Positions 34,085 to 45,176 of a stretch of DNA of 64,000 bases are shown here, in pieces. Location: NCBI RefSeq assembly GCF_030272615.1, contig NC_081409.1:528176291-528240290 (forward strand), written 5' to 3'. The notes under the pieces were generated by a model, which did no database searches, was not told where the DNA came from, and saw only the letters and a list, made by a program, of their open reading frames with translations. Position numbers and translations under genes: made by a program. The DNA is from Cryptomeria japonica. Taxonomy: Eukaryota > Streptophyta > Pinopsida > Cupressales > Cupressaceae. Numbering within the stretch: position 1 is the stretch's first letter; every line of letters starts with the position of its first letter.

Positions 34085-36460
34085 CACCTATCTCAAATGC
34101 TTGGACTTTGGACCTGGCAAAATTGGTCATTCCCAATATTTTTTGTGGAACCTTCTTTCATAAGAAAATTAGGGAACCAATATCATCCATAGAGCATGAC
34201 TGTAAGGACTACTGAAGGGAAAATTTTGGTTGATGTGTCTAGGACTACAATAATTACTTGTTTTGACTTAAGTAGGAGTGCTCTCAAATGAATAGACCTG
34301 AAGAGGCTGGAGTCATAATACAACATGAAAAAGGTGGTAATGAGGGAAGAACTATATACTATAGATTGAAAAGGAGCCTTTTGAGCTGATAACTTTTGAA
34401 AATTATTTTGTCAAGACATACTATACTTTGTGCTAGGTCTTAGGAATAGACTGCAGAAATAACAGGATGTGATTAGAATTTATGTTGATGGAAATAAAAA
34501 TCCAACACCCATAGTTTAATGAACTATATGATTTTTCTTCCTACATATAGGATAAATTACATGAGGGGTTAATAAATGCAATGGATGATATGACCCCAAT
34601 TTATTTCAGATTTATTCTCTCTTGTGTCACTTGATTCTTTTTCAGAACAAGACAAATTGGGATGTATCCCTGATGATAAACATGTTTGACCCTAATGGAG
34701 GTGGTTGATGGCTAGTTCAAAGATGGACCAAGGTTTGGGACAATGGGTCCCAATGGTCTAATTATATTGCATTCTTTGATCACTTTGTTATGAAACTACT
34801 AGAATAGTGTGGATTACAAACCACAACGATTCCTAAGGATATTATAAAGGTACTAATAATTAGAGATGTAAAACCAAAGAATGTACAGTTTCCAAAGGGT
34901 GCATTCACCCATAATTTCTTTGATTTCTTCTTGTATTCAGATTGCACAGTCATTAGGGTGTATGGATTCTCACAAGATTCTCACAAATTACCACTTTTTG
35001 TTTCCCCAAGATTAGAATTTATTGAATTCATGTGGCAATTAATGTGTATGGAGAAGGAATGGGTTAGGGCAGAGAAAAAGGGAACTCATATGCATAGATG
35101 AACAATGTATGGAGATTTTTCCAATGGGTGTGATGCTATTGAGAAGGTCTAGGAATTTGTGAGGGAGACATATCACCTCAAAAGTGGAAAAGCTCAGGAA
35201 TATGATCCAGAAGGCTACATCAATGAGCTAAGGACACACAAAATGAAATTAAAGAGGATTTATCATGAGCATGAGGATTTAATTTGGAATTGGCTCCCCA
35301 AAGATGCCCTACAAAGAAGGGAACAATAGGACATCCTCAACATGATGGAAAGAGAAAGAGGATAGAGGGACCCTGAATTCAGGGGATTTTGTTCCAATGT
35401 ATAGAATTATTTTGTAAGAATGTTGTGCAAATTGAGAAGTTTTGAATAAATTTTTGCTAAGGTATAGGAAGGGTAATTACCTAGCCAAACAAAAGAAGAA
35501 AGTCCAACATAGGATCATGCAAAGGTTGCACCAATTGATAAGAAGGGAAAGTAGATTCTAATAGGAGAATCCTCAAAATTAACTCTTCCTCAACAAGATC
35601 TATAGGCTGACCTTTCCCCTTTAGAGAAAGTAATGAAAATAGAAAAGAGGAAGGCAATTTTGTCTAATTTAATTGAAATTGTTGTTCATGATGAGGGTGA
35701 TATAGGAGTTCTTCAACCTTCACCTCCCCAAGATATATTTAAGGATTCTAATTTTGCAGAAGAACCCATGGATGCTGACAGGACAATTGTTGAAACCATA
35801 ATTCCTGAAGAAGAAGTAAATGATGAGAGAATTCTTCTTGTGACTCAATTTTTTTGTTGATGATGAATTGATCAAGATCCCCGAGTTCAAGATTTTCTGG
35901 CTTTAAGATAAATTAAAAAATATGTCAGGGGAGGAAATCACAAATTTTGATAGGGAGAATGTAGATTGCACTCCTGATGAAGCTAGACAAATGATTAAGG
36001 ATAGCAACGCGATGTTGATCCCAAGTTGGGATATGCAAAAAATATTCATATTGGATTAGGTGATGAAGCAAGATGACCCTATTTATGCTAAAGAATTAAG
36101 TACACATGGTTTAGGGTACAATCCAAGCATAAGAGCACTGGCACAATGGGCAAAGGCCCTTAATAAAGAGAAGCCTAAATTGTAATTTGGGGTAGAAGAG
36201 AAGATAGGTGATGCAATTATTAGAACACTGAAGGATACATCAATAGTGGAAGCTGCAACAATTTCATTACATGCATCAATTTTGGCTAAGGCTACTATAG
36301 AAGAAGATGAAAGGAAACATGACCTATTAAAAAGGCAGCATGCAACTCTTTTTGCTAGTTTTAATCAACTATACATTGAAAATGCCAAATAAAAAAATGA
36401 AATAGAAAAAAGGGATGTATCCTTTGCAGTTGTGACAAAGCAACAATCATAGAGACAATA
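34085..36460 (+). pseudogene. ORF-C, C-terminal part: unknown protein, decayed
   Basis: Resumes the protein split by E3: TPISNAWTLDLAKLVIPNIF follows RDRPAPC. Readable in changing frames: NWDVSLMINMFDPNGG, RDVKPKNVQFPKGAFTHNFF, YSDCTVIRVYGFS, FIEFMWQLMCMEKEWVRAEK and EYDPEGYINELRTHKMK. There are many stops. 35633-35860 is open but acidic and unremarkable. It has no RT, integrase or zinc knuckle. Total length with 11785-12362 would approach 950 codons. It may be an extra ORF of a gypsy element or the main gene of another pol-less element. Function unknown. Confidence 0.5.
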
Positions 36461-36597
36461 ATGATTTGGTGACTTATTTTGAATGGATAACAATTTGGTG
36501 CTCCACAAGTTATCTTTCTTCATCACAGTTGCTGATTGGTTGTGTTCTGGAGTTTCAGATGTTGATCAATTAAGATTTGATAAGTGGTGTTGGTGAA
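36461..36597 (+). other. Short segment without recognisable content
   Basis: Follows the last readable ORF-C stretch and precedes the LTR fragment. No polypurine tract of the AAAGGGGGAG type is seen here. Confidence 0.3.
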
Positions 36598-37014
36598 ACT
36601 GTTATTGATGATTCTAACGTGCTTGCTGGTGTTTCCTAATTGTGTCCTATTTGTTTTGATGATCCACATTCATCGTTGTGTGATTTTTTGGTGGTTTTCA
36701 TGAATCGATGGTGATCTTCATGTTATGCAACTTTTCTGGTGATGTAGCGTGCTGTGGTTGATCTTGGCATGATTTTCGGTGGAATTGAGCATTTGGAATT
36801 TGAATCAAGTCCATGTTATGTCATGGTAATTATTATATTGGTCTGGTGGCCAATATTTGTATCGTGTGATGAAATTTTTTAATTATGAGTTGAGGGTTTA
36901 GCCGGCCTTATTGTCAAGGTTGATGACTTGTATATATAGGTAATATTGTCATGTCATTTGGAAATAGAGGTTGTGTCTGCATGATCATAGAGTGGTATAT
37001 GTACAAGAAAGTGA
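36598..37014 (+). repeat. Truncated copia-type LTR (U3 and TATA part)
   Basis: Starts TGTTGGTG and is related to the first half of the E3 LTR read on the opposite strand: gtccatgttatgt, tattggtctggtgg, gggtttagcc and ttgatgacttgtatatatagg (36920-36945) have clear counterparts, the last being the TATA region. It stops where G2 begins near 37015, so the R/U5 half is missing. Confidence 0.55.
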
Positions 37015-37074
37015 TTCATACTTTGACCTTGTGAAAAAGAAAAAGAAAAAGTAGAAAATCAAAAGAATGAGTCT

Positions 37075-38690
37075 TTGAGTGAAAACTGTAAGGTGCTCTC
37101 TGACCATGGAAAAGTAAAAATAAAAGACGTACCTGCGGGTGAAAACCTCTCTGAGGCGCCCAAAGGTGGAAGATTGGACATACCCCTATCAAGTCAAGAT
37201 AAATCAACATTGCTTGTGGAAATGACCAAAGACATAAATTTGGGTACACCTGACAACCCTAAGGTCATTCATTTCACTGCTTCTCTATCAAAACAGGAAA
37301 AGATAGATTTTGCCAATTTCTTTCTTGAGAAGAAGATCAGTTTTGCATGGTCCTATGCAGATATGCCTGGCCTTGATCCAAAATTAGTCCTTCATCACTT
37401 GCCATTACAATCAGATGCCAAGCCCGTCAAATAAAAACTCAGAAAGATGCATCCCCAGGTGGCTCTCTTAGTAAAAATAGAACTCAAAAAATTATTAGAT
37501 GTGGGCTTTATCAGACCAATTGATTATGCAGATTGGATTTCAAATTTGGTACCAATTAGCAAAGTAACTAGGGGCATTAGAATTTGTATGGATTTTAGGG
37601 ATCTTAATAAAGCATGCCCTAAAGATGATTTTCCACTGCCGAATATAGACATCATAGTTGACATGACTGCCAGATATGAGATGCTATCATTGATGGATGG
37701 TTTTTCTGGATATAATCAAATTCGCATTTCTCCTGAAGATCAACATAAGACTGCATTGACATGTGCTTGGGGTACCTACTGCTGGAATGTGATGCCCTTT
37801 GGCCTTAAAAATGCTGGAGCAACATATCAAAGAGCTATGACAACAATTTTCCATGATTTTATGCATACTTTGATGGAAGACTATGTTGATGACCTATTAT
37901 GCAAATCCGTCACAAGAGATAGTCATCTAGCCATCCTTGGCCCAATCTTTGATCGAATGGAAACCTACAAGCTCAGACTCAACCCAAAGAAATGTGTCTT
38001 TGGTGTCACAATAGGCAAATTATAAGGGTACATTGTTTCTCACAGAGGCATCGAAGTAGACCCCGAAAAAGTTAAAGCAATAATGGATATGCCTCCTCCT
38101 TCCAATGTCCATCAACTAAGAAGTCTGCAAGGAAAGTTATAGTCAATCTGCCAGTTTATAGCTCAATTGGCAGACAAATATCATCCCTTCCAGCATTTAT
38201 TGCATAAAGGTGTCACTTTTAAATGGACTGAGCAATGTCAATCAGCATTTCAAACTCTCAAGGATTATCTGCTATCGCCACCTATTCTAATGCCTCCTAT
38301 AGAAGGGAAGCCATTCATATTGTATATCTCTGCAACTGAAACAGCACTGGGAGTTCTCTTAGCCCAACAAGATGAGAAAGGCAAAGAATGAGCTATTTAT
38401 TATATCAGTCGGACACTAGTAGGCTATGAGCTGAATTATTCAACTATTGAACAGGCATGTTTAGCAGTGGTCTTTGCAACACAGAAGCTTTGACACTATA
38501 TGTTAAATCATCAGACATTGCCAGTTGCAAAAATTGATCCCTTAAAATACTTACTTAGTCGGGCAGCTTTGACAGGTCACCTGGCAAAGTGGGTTATGAT
38601 CCTGAGTGAGTTTGATATTGAGTACATTGAGAGAAAGGAAATAAAAGGACAAATCATAGCGGATCAACTTGCAGAGGCACCTATTCATGA
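37075..38690 (+). pseudogene. G2 reverse transcriptase and RNase H
   Basis: Linker (DINLGTPDNPKVIHF, FAWSYADMPGLDPKLV) then RT: VALLVKIELKKLLDVGFIRP, RICMDFRDLNKACPKDDFPL, MPFGLKNAGATYQRAM and the polymerase motif YVDDLL. RNase H: FILYISATETALGVLLAQQD, YYISRTLVGYELNYS, HLAKWVMILSEFDIEYIERK. One frame throughout, with stops at 37432, 38023, about 38140, 38389 and about 38491. Most are explained by CAA, CAG or CGA turning into a stop. RT motifs are otherwise intact. Confidence 0.92.
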
Positions 38691-39180
38691 TGATCATCCA
38701 ATGTTGACAGATTTTCCAGATGAATCGTTCTTTGCTCTCACATCTTCTAATGAATGGAAATTATATTTTGATGGATCCCATACCAAATCCCGGTCCGGAG
38801 TAGGTATATTGTTTGTCACCCCTCAAGGTGATGCTATTCCCAAATCCTATAGAATAACTTTTCATTGCACCAATAATATTGCAGAATACGAAGCTCTGGT
38901 CACAGGACTCCGAGTAGAAATCCATTGGAACATCACACATTTGCAAGTCTATGGAGATTCCCAGTTAGTCATCCGTCAAGTGAATGATGACTATGAAACA
39001 AAAGATGAAAAGCTTATTCCCTACAAGCATATGGTGGATTTCTTCAAGACAAAATTTACGGCTATCCATTTCAGTCAAGTTCCAAGAATTCAAAACAAGT
39101 CAGCAGATGTGATGGCAACTATTGCTTCCATGTTAAATATGCCCCACAATATGGACAGATGTGAATTTTTGGTCGAATAG
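38691..39180 (+). pseudogene. G2 second (archaeal-type) RNase H
   Basis: After a short linker: NEWKLYFDGSHTKSRSGVGI (first Asp), NNIAEYEALVTGLR (Glu), LQVYGDSQLVIRQV (second Asp), then VPRIQNKSADVMATIA. The D-E-D set is complete. This domain follows the RT-linked RNase H, opposite to its place in G1. It ends at the stop on 39178-39180. Confidence 0.85.
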
Positions 39181-40510
39181 TTGCTTGTCCCTTCTTTTGA
39201 AATTCTGACAGCAGATGTGATGTGTGTTCTTGTTGGCCCTAATTCCCCATGATACAATGATATCTATCAGTATTTGAAATCCCATACTTTACCACCTAAC
39301 CTTTCCTCTAACCAATGCCGAGCCTTCATACGCCAAACTGTCAAATATGTCATCATTGCTGACACTCTTTACCGTCGTTCCTTTGACCATACCCTCCTCA
39401 GGTGTTTGGATTCTGAGGAAGCACAAATGGCTTTACACAAGGTTCATGATGGTATATGTGGGGGCCATTTCAATGGTCTGAGTCTAGCTAAAAAGTTGGT
39501 TCGTGTTGGGTATTATTGGCCCACCATGGAAAAGGATGCTCATGATTTTGTCAAGAAATGCTACAAATGTCAAATACACAAAAATTACATTCATGCACCA
39601 GCCCAAGAACTTCATTCTGTCATATCTCCATGGCCCTTTTCTCAATGGGGATTGGTTCTTATTGGCAAGATTCACCCGACATCTGCAAATGGACACAAAT
39701 TCATCATCACAGCCATAGAATACTTTACAAAATGGATCGAGGCTATCCCCATGACCTATATCACTGGTGTTCAAATTTCAAAGTTTCTACTGAATTAAAT
39801 CATATGCAGATATGGGGTTCCTCTTGCAATAGTCACATATAATGGCCGTCCATTCAAGAACAAAGATGTCAAGGAACTCTGTGAAAAGTTTCGCATCCAA
39901 CACCGTTTCTCCAATCCTTACTATCCACAAGGTAATGGTCAAGCCGAAGAATCAAATAAAACCATTATTAAAATCCTGAAAAAAGGTGGTCAATGATGCT
40001 GGTCGAGATTGGCATGTACAGTTAAATCCAGCACTATGGGCTTATCGCACTTCTATCTGCACACCTACTAGTGCAACACCTTATTCCTTGGTGTATGGTG
40101 TAGAAGCCATTCTACCCTTGGAAGTGGAAATTCCCTCTTTGCCTGTTTCCCTACAACATTTGATTGATGATGAGATGCAAAAAGTCTCTAGGTTGTATTA
40201 GCTTGAGATGTTAGATGAGAAATGTCAGATAGCCCTAACACATTTACAAGCATATGAAAACCGTGTTCGTCGCTCTTATAATAAGAAGGTCAAAGGGCGA
40301 CACTTCAAAGTGGGAGATCTGGTTTTAAAGACAAACCCCAAGAATACACAATCTAATGACATCATCAAAGGAAAATTTGAGCCTAATTGGGTTGGACCTT
40401 TCATAGTTACTGCAGCCTATGGCTCGGGGGCATATCAACTTGCAACCCCAGAAGGTGAACCCCTGTCTAATCCTATAAACAGTATGCACCTTCGAAAGTA
40501 CTGGGCATAG
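39181..40510 (+). pseudogene. G2 integrase with two catalytic aspartates lost
   Basis: Zinc region intact: HKVHDGICGGHFNG then CYKCQIHK. In the core the first Asp is replaced by Val (WGLVLIGKIHP, about 39645) and the second by Tyr (IVTYNGRPF, about 39830). The Glu stays in GNGQAEESNKTI. Stops at about 39250 and 39796 and a frameshift at about 39980 in an A-run. The C-terminal part (39986-40510) is open apart from one stop: RVRRSYNKKVKGRHFKVGDL, WVGPFIV, NSMHLRKYWA. Inactive as written. Confidence 0.9.
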
Positions 40511-42465
40511 TTTTTCTGTCAACAGTTCTTCAAATATGATCCTGAAAAAAATACAAAAAAATCAAAAAGCTCAAAAAATACAAATAAAAAAAAGTAAAAA
40601 AATCAAATAGCTCAAAAAATACAAAAAAATCAAAAAGTGAAAGAAAAAAAGAAAAAAAAAGTGAAATATTGAAAAATAGTAAAGAAAAATAATTCGCCCT
40701 CTAGTGAAAACCTGGCAAACAGGCACTTTGGGCAAGTACCATGGTGAAAACCTAGCAAACAGGCGCCATGTGTAAAAGACTATTGCTCCATTATCTATCC
40801 TGACTCCTAGCTATATTTTCCCCCCGCAGGTTTATCACGATTATCCTTACATTGACCCAATGTTTTGTTCCAGGCCTGTGATTGGTCAACATCATTGTCT
40901 TGCATACTCAGGTTTCCAATCCTTATACATATGTTTTGGTCCTGGTCACTGTATATGTCTATCCAATTTTCATTAGGTGCTCGCCTTTGTCACGATCAAT
41001 TACTGGAGTTATTTCTGTGTGCGGACTGGAGCTTAAAAAATCCAAAAAAAAATCACATAATGTCCTGAAAAAATCCCTAAAAAAAATCAAATAATGTCCT
41101 GAAAAAAATCCAAAAAAATCAAATAATGTCCTGAAAAAATCCCTAAAAAGTCAAATAAAGTCCTGAAAAAAACAAAACAAAAAAATTGTAAAAACTCGAA
41201 AAAACAAAAACAATTTTTTTTTTCAAAACATTCAAATCCAGAAACAATTTCTTTGGTATTTTGCATTTTGTCAATAAATGGTACCCTCTTTGCATAGATA
41301 GATCGTTGAGCATACATCCAATGACAATCAATCAAACATTTGTGTAGACAACAAACAGATACCATGTTACACCACTGTGCTTTACTGAAATCACGCATTA
41401 ATAGATGAACTTTTCCATCAAACCAGACATTCAAACTGATCAAAATTGTCATATCAATCAATCAACATCAATATCATTTGTCCTTATTACTATTATCATG
41501 GGTCTTATACAGGGTGTGGTATACTCGAAACCAAACTGTGTCCTGTCTTCGACGGGGTACCGCATTCCCTGAAACCAGACAACATGATCATTCTTGTTTT
41601 CCACTTTTGACAATGATGATCAGACTATTTGTTTGGCTTGGTTGAATTTGTGTGTCTTATCTTTTTATTGATTTATCTTTGGCTTTGATCATGTTCCTAT
41701 GTTGCTCGATGATGTCACCGAGTGATTTAGAGTGACCAGGATGGTTCATGGTCCCTTTCTTTTTGTTGTGTTTGCTATTTGTGGAATGTTTGTCAAAAAC
41801 TAGGGCAGCTATATCATTGGGTGTCTGTGATAAGTACGTTCACTTTGTGAACACCGCACATACCTCGACCCTTGATGTATGCACCCTAGGATTCTTCACT
41901 CATTCCTTGTGTGTGATGTGTCTATCGTTTGCAAAAGGGGTTGTGTTTCAACTCTGGCCTTCAATGCCATGATGCTCTGCATCCGCTTTGCTACATTAAA
42001 TAAAGATTCTCACCTACTTTTGTGCATTTGTGAAAGCAAGTTTTTCTTCATCTCTAACTGTCCTCTGTCTAATTTCTTCTTACTAACATTTCTTCCATCA
42101 GTTTGGGTAGTCAGTTCGGTCTAGTTCTCCGATCTCCAAAAACATAAGCTGCATCCTGCATTCATTGGTTAGTACATTTGCATTATATCAAGCATTTTAT
42201 CCATTTCATCTTATAAATGCATCAAAAACACATAAAAATATATTCATACATGTTCCACAATGGTACATAAATACTGCATAAGCCATCCATACATGGAACG
42301 TAAACATAAGCCATAATACATTGCATCCCATCATATAGCTGCATATCATATCATATATCAACAAAAAAAGTATCGAAGTACAAAATTGGACTGTCTGTCC
42401 TAAGTATGGCCCCCAGGCTGCATACATAATGTCAAATGTCCCATCATAAGGAGCACATGCCCTTG
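40511..42465 (+). other. G2 non-coding region with A-rich tandem repeats
   Basis: 40,540-40,680 is built of units like aaaaaatcaaaaagctc. At 40,705-40,770 a GTGAAAACCTRGCAAACAGGC motif occurs twice. From 41,045 to 41,170 a unit of about 35 bp (tcaaataatgtcctg plus an A-rich tail) recurs about four times. The rest (41,200-42,465) shows no coding similarity; open frames there are short and uninformative. Confidence 0.55.
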
Positions 42466-44346
42466 TCACTGGGTGCTCCCTCTATCCTCCTTATCCCTAC
42501 CATGTCTCAAGGATGATGTCCCTCCTACCCCGGGTCCTGGCTGTGGTGGTCTCCTAGGTCCACTCACCCCCATGCTGCTCACTGACCTCCGAGAGTGTGG
42601 CCTGCTCTCTATCCTTGACCATGACCGATATGATGCTGCTCTCTATTCTGGTGGAACTGCACTCTCATATAGTGTCCTCAGCTGGCATATCTCATCTCCA
42701 ATCTCTACCAACATCTGTGCCATCTCACATACACTGGCATCCCTAATCGACCCAATATACTCGGTCACTCTCTGCTTTGCTTGTTGTGCCTAGGCTATTG
42801 TTGTATCTCTAGCCGCTATCAGTTTGGCTATCTCTACTCTGAACTGATCCTGCTATGTCCTCAAGATAGCATTCTGTCTCTCTAATGTCGCAATGTGATC
42901 ATGCTGACTCACTATGGTGGCCCTACATATCCCCATCTCCTCTATGCTAGTTGTCTCCGACTCTATGGGTATATCCTGCAATGACTCCTGATCGGCTGGA
43001 TCTGGCTCATCCTCCTCGTCCTCATCTCCATCCTCATCATCCCCTCCATCCTCATCATCCTCCTCATCCTCATCACCTTCATCTTCCTCATCCCCCTCAT
43101 CCTCATCCTCTCCCTCATCCTCATCTCTATCCTCATCATCTCCCTCCTCCTCTCCAGCGAGTGGGAAGTCCTCCTGTCTCCTAGGTACCGAAATATCAGG
43201 ATCTGCTAATGGCACAGGACGTCATCGTGTAAACCATCGGTCATACTCCTTTGTCATCTTGACATCCACAACATCTGATCTCCAATCCCACTGTCTCTGT
43301 TGTAGCTGTGTGAAGTCGACATATGCTATGTGTGGCTAAATCATCCTTCCCCACTGACTTGTCTCTCTGTGAGATTGAGCAAAGTGTGCAATCCCTCTTG
43401 GTACATCCTACCTCTCTCCAAATTATCGTCTAACTCTCTCTAGTAGGTACATCTCAATCACTCTGTGGTGATTCACTAGTTGCCCAATCAGGTATCTCTC
43501 CTGTCTGCAATACGATAGCTCATCGCCATCATCTGACCATCCAGGGCAATCCTGATATAGCCTCCATGTGAACTCTCTTAATCTGTCTAGCTCATGTCGC
43601 CAATACAATATGTATCCAAATAGACCTTATCTCAATGTACCCCCATAGCAGTACACATATGGTCAATGTGGTACTACCTATCTCTCTGCAATCGGTCGAC
43701 ATATGGCTATGTGCTCAAATACCCATACCTGTAACACTGTGACCCCACAGCTCAAAGTCTGAACCCCCTGATATGCTATCTGATGTAGCTGAAACTACAA
43801 CATAGCAAGCACACATGGTCCCCATGCGTACATAGTCCCCTCTGTCGCCATCCGCTCTAGCACTCTTCCCCATCCAATAGGGAATCCATGTCCTCGTCTA
43901 TCACCTGCTAATAGGCATGCTATCACCACAACTATCACTACATATCGCTGATCATACTCTGATGCCATGGTCTCCCAGCCAATCTCCCTCTCTACAATAT
44001 CAAGGTCATTTGCATCGCACTCAAATAATCTGCACAAAGCGTCTCTCCCTATTGCTGAATCATATACTATCATCTCCCCATGAATCGGAATGCAGAGGAT
44101 ACGCCACACATCCTCTAGTGTCATAGTCACCTCTCCAGTCGGCAGATGGAAAGAGGAAGTCTCTGAATGCCACCTCTCTGCCAATGCGGTAAGCAATCTT
44201 GTGTTTGCCCTAATCTCAGGCATGAATGTAATATAGTATAATCCAAGTCTTGCTAATGTATCTATGTCCGTGCTCCTGAGTCTATGTCGCAACATGAAGC
44301 AATCGGGTCTGTTCTCCCGTGTAATCAATGGATACTGTCGACTCTA
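42466..44346 (-). pseudogene. Antisense plant mobile domain (PMD) protein inside G2
   Basis: One minus-strand frame of about 627 codons with several in-frame stops and no frameshift between its open parts (44328-43795, 43608-43423, 43215-42853). The N-terminal part has the PMD (aminotransferase-like, MAIN/MAIL-type) signature: LARLGLYYITFMPEIRAN, ALAERWHSETSSFHLPTGEV, TMTLEDVWRILCIPIHGE. A long Asp/Glu-rich run (43150-43000), a short coiled coil (HDHIATLERQNAILR) and an Arg/Ser/Pro/Gly-rich tail follow, ending at 42466. Host PMD proteins act in gene silencing and genome maintenance, and PMD genes are known to ride on plant gypsy elements. The role here is unknown. The true start is unclear. 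Confidence 0.75.
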
Positions 44347-45176
44347 CATCACAATTGGGGCACACTTTGTTAGTTTTAGGGTTTTCTCCTAAGGGCTGCA
44401 TTTCCTTGTTTCATACCCTAATTAGGTTTTTTCGTATCTATTTTGACCTATCCTACCCTTATCCCTCTTTTCGGGATCATCCGTGTGCTGTTTTTGGTCA
44501 AATTAGTGTTTTCAGTGCACAATTGCACTTGTGTACCCTGTCCTACGCCTGTGTAGCATCAAGCTATGCTTGTGTACCCTACACAAGTGCAGAACATCCT
44601 TACATAGGCGCAGAATGCCCCAAACAGGCGCAAATGTCCATTTTTCCATTCCCTGTGGGCCCCGCAATGTCCCGCAATCAAGCAAAATTCATGAAATTGA
44701 TAATATGGGTTTTTGAGCTACATACCGCTGCTCCTACGTCGTCCGGTCATCTGTAGGTGCATACACATTTCCCAATGTGATCTGCCATTGGAATGTTCGC
44801 CATCTTTCTGCAAGGGTCTTTTTCTTGAGCAACAATTCCTCCCCTTTGGCTAGTGCAAATGAGCTCTTTTCCTTCTCCTTGTCTCATTTATAGATCTTTG
44901 TCAGTGCCTAGATGGACGTACATGCTCTCCATCTTATGCTATTCACGATCTTTTGCATCTTCTATTGCTTGTAATTTGTGCATCCGACCTTCAATTCTTG
45001 ATCTGTTTGAACCTATCATTTTCTATTATTCTTATCGACCAATTGGCCTCTTTTTTGGATGTTTTCGGCCAGTTCCTCGAGGGGGCATGCATATGTCATT
45101 GTTATTGTCTGGGGCATTTTAATTATTGTTCTTTGAAACAACACTTAGAATCGCATTGTCTCAAAGAGGGGCAAAA
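44347..45176 (+). other. G2 region before the 3' LTR, with polypurine tract
   Basis: No gene. Between 44,515 and 44,650 short motifs such as acgcctgtgtag and ttacataggcgcag occur in both orientations. AAAGAGGGGCAAAA at about 45163-45176 directly before TGTAGACGTC is the polypurine tract. Confidence 0.6.

Noticed and set aside
36598-37014. 3' LTR of the ORF-C element
   Set aside because: Tempting because it follows ORF-C, but no polypurine tract precedes it and its other half is missing; listed only as an LTR fragment.
41087-41461. Minus-strand aromatic-rich frame (124 codons)
   Set aside because: Its Phe-rich end is the complement of A-rich repeats; no similarity.
42951-43184. Plus-strand His/Pro-rich open frame
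   Set aside because: It is the complement of the Asp/Glu-rich tract of the PMD ORF; only the minus-strand frame has family similarity.
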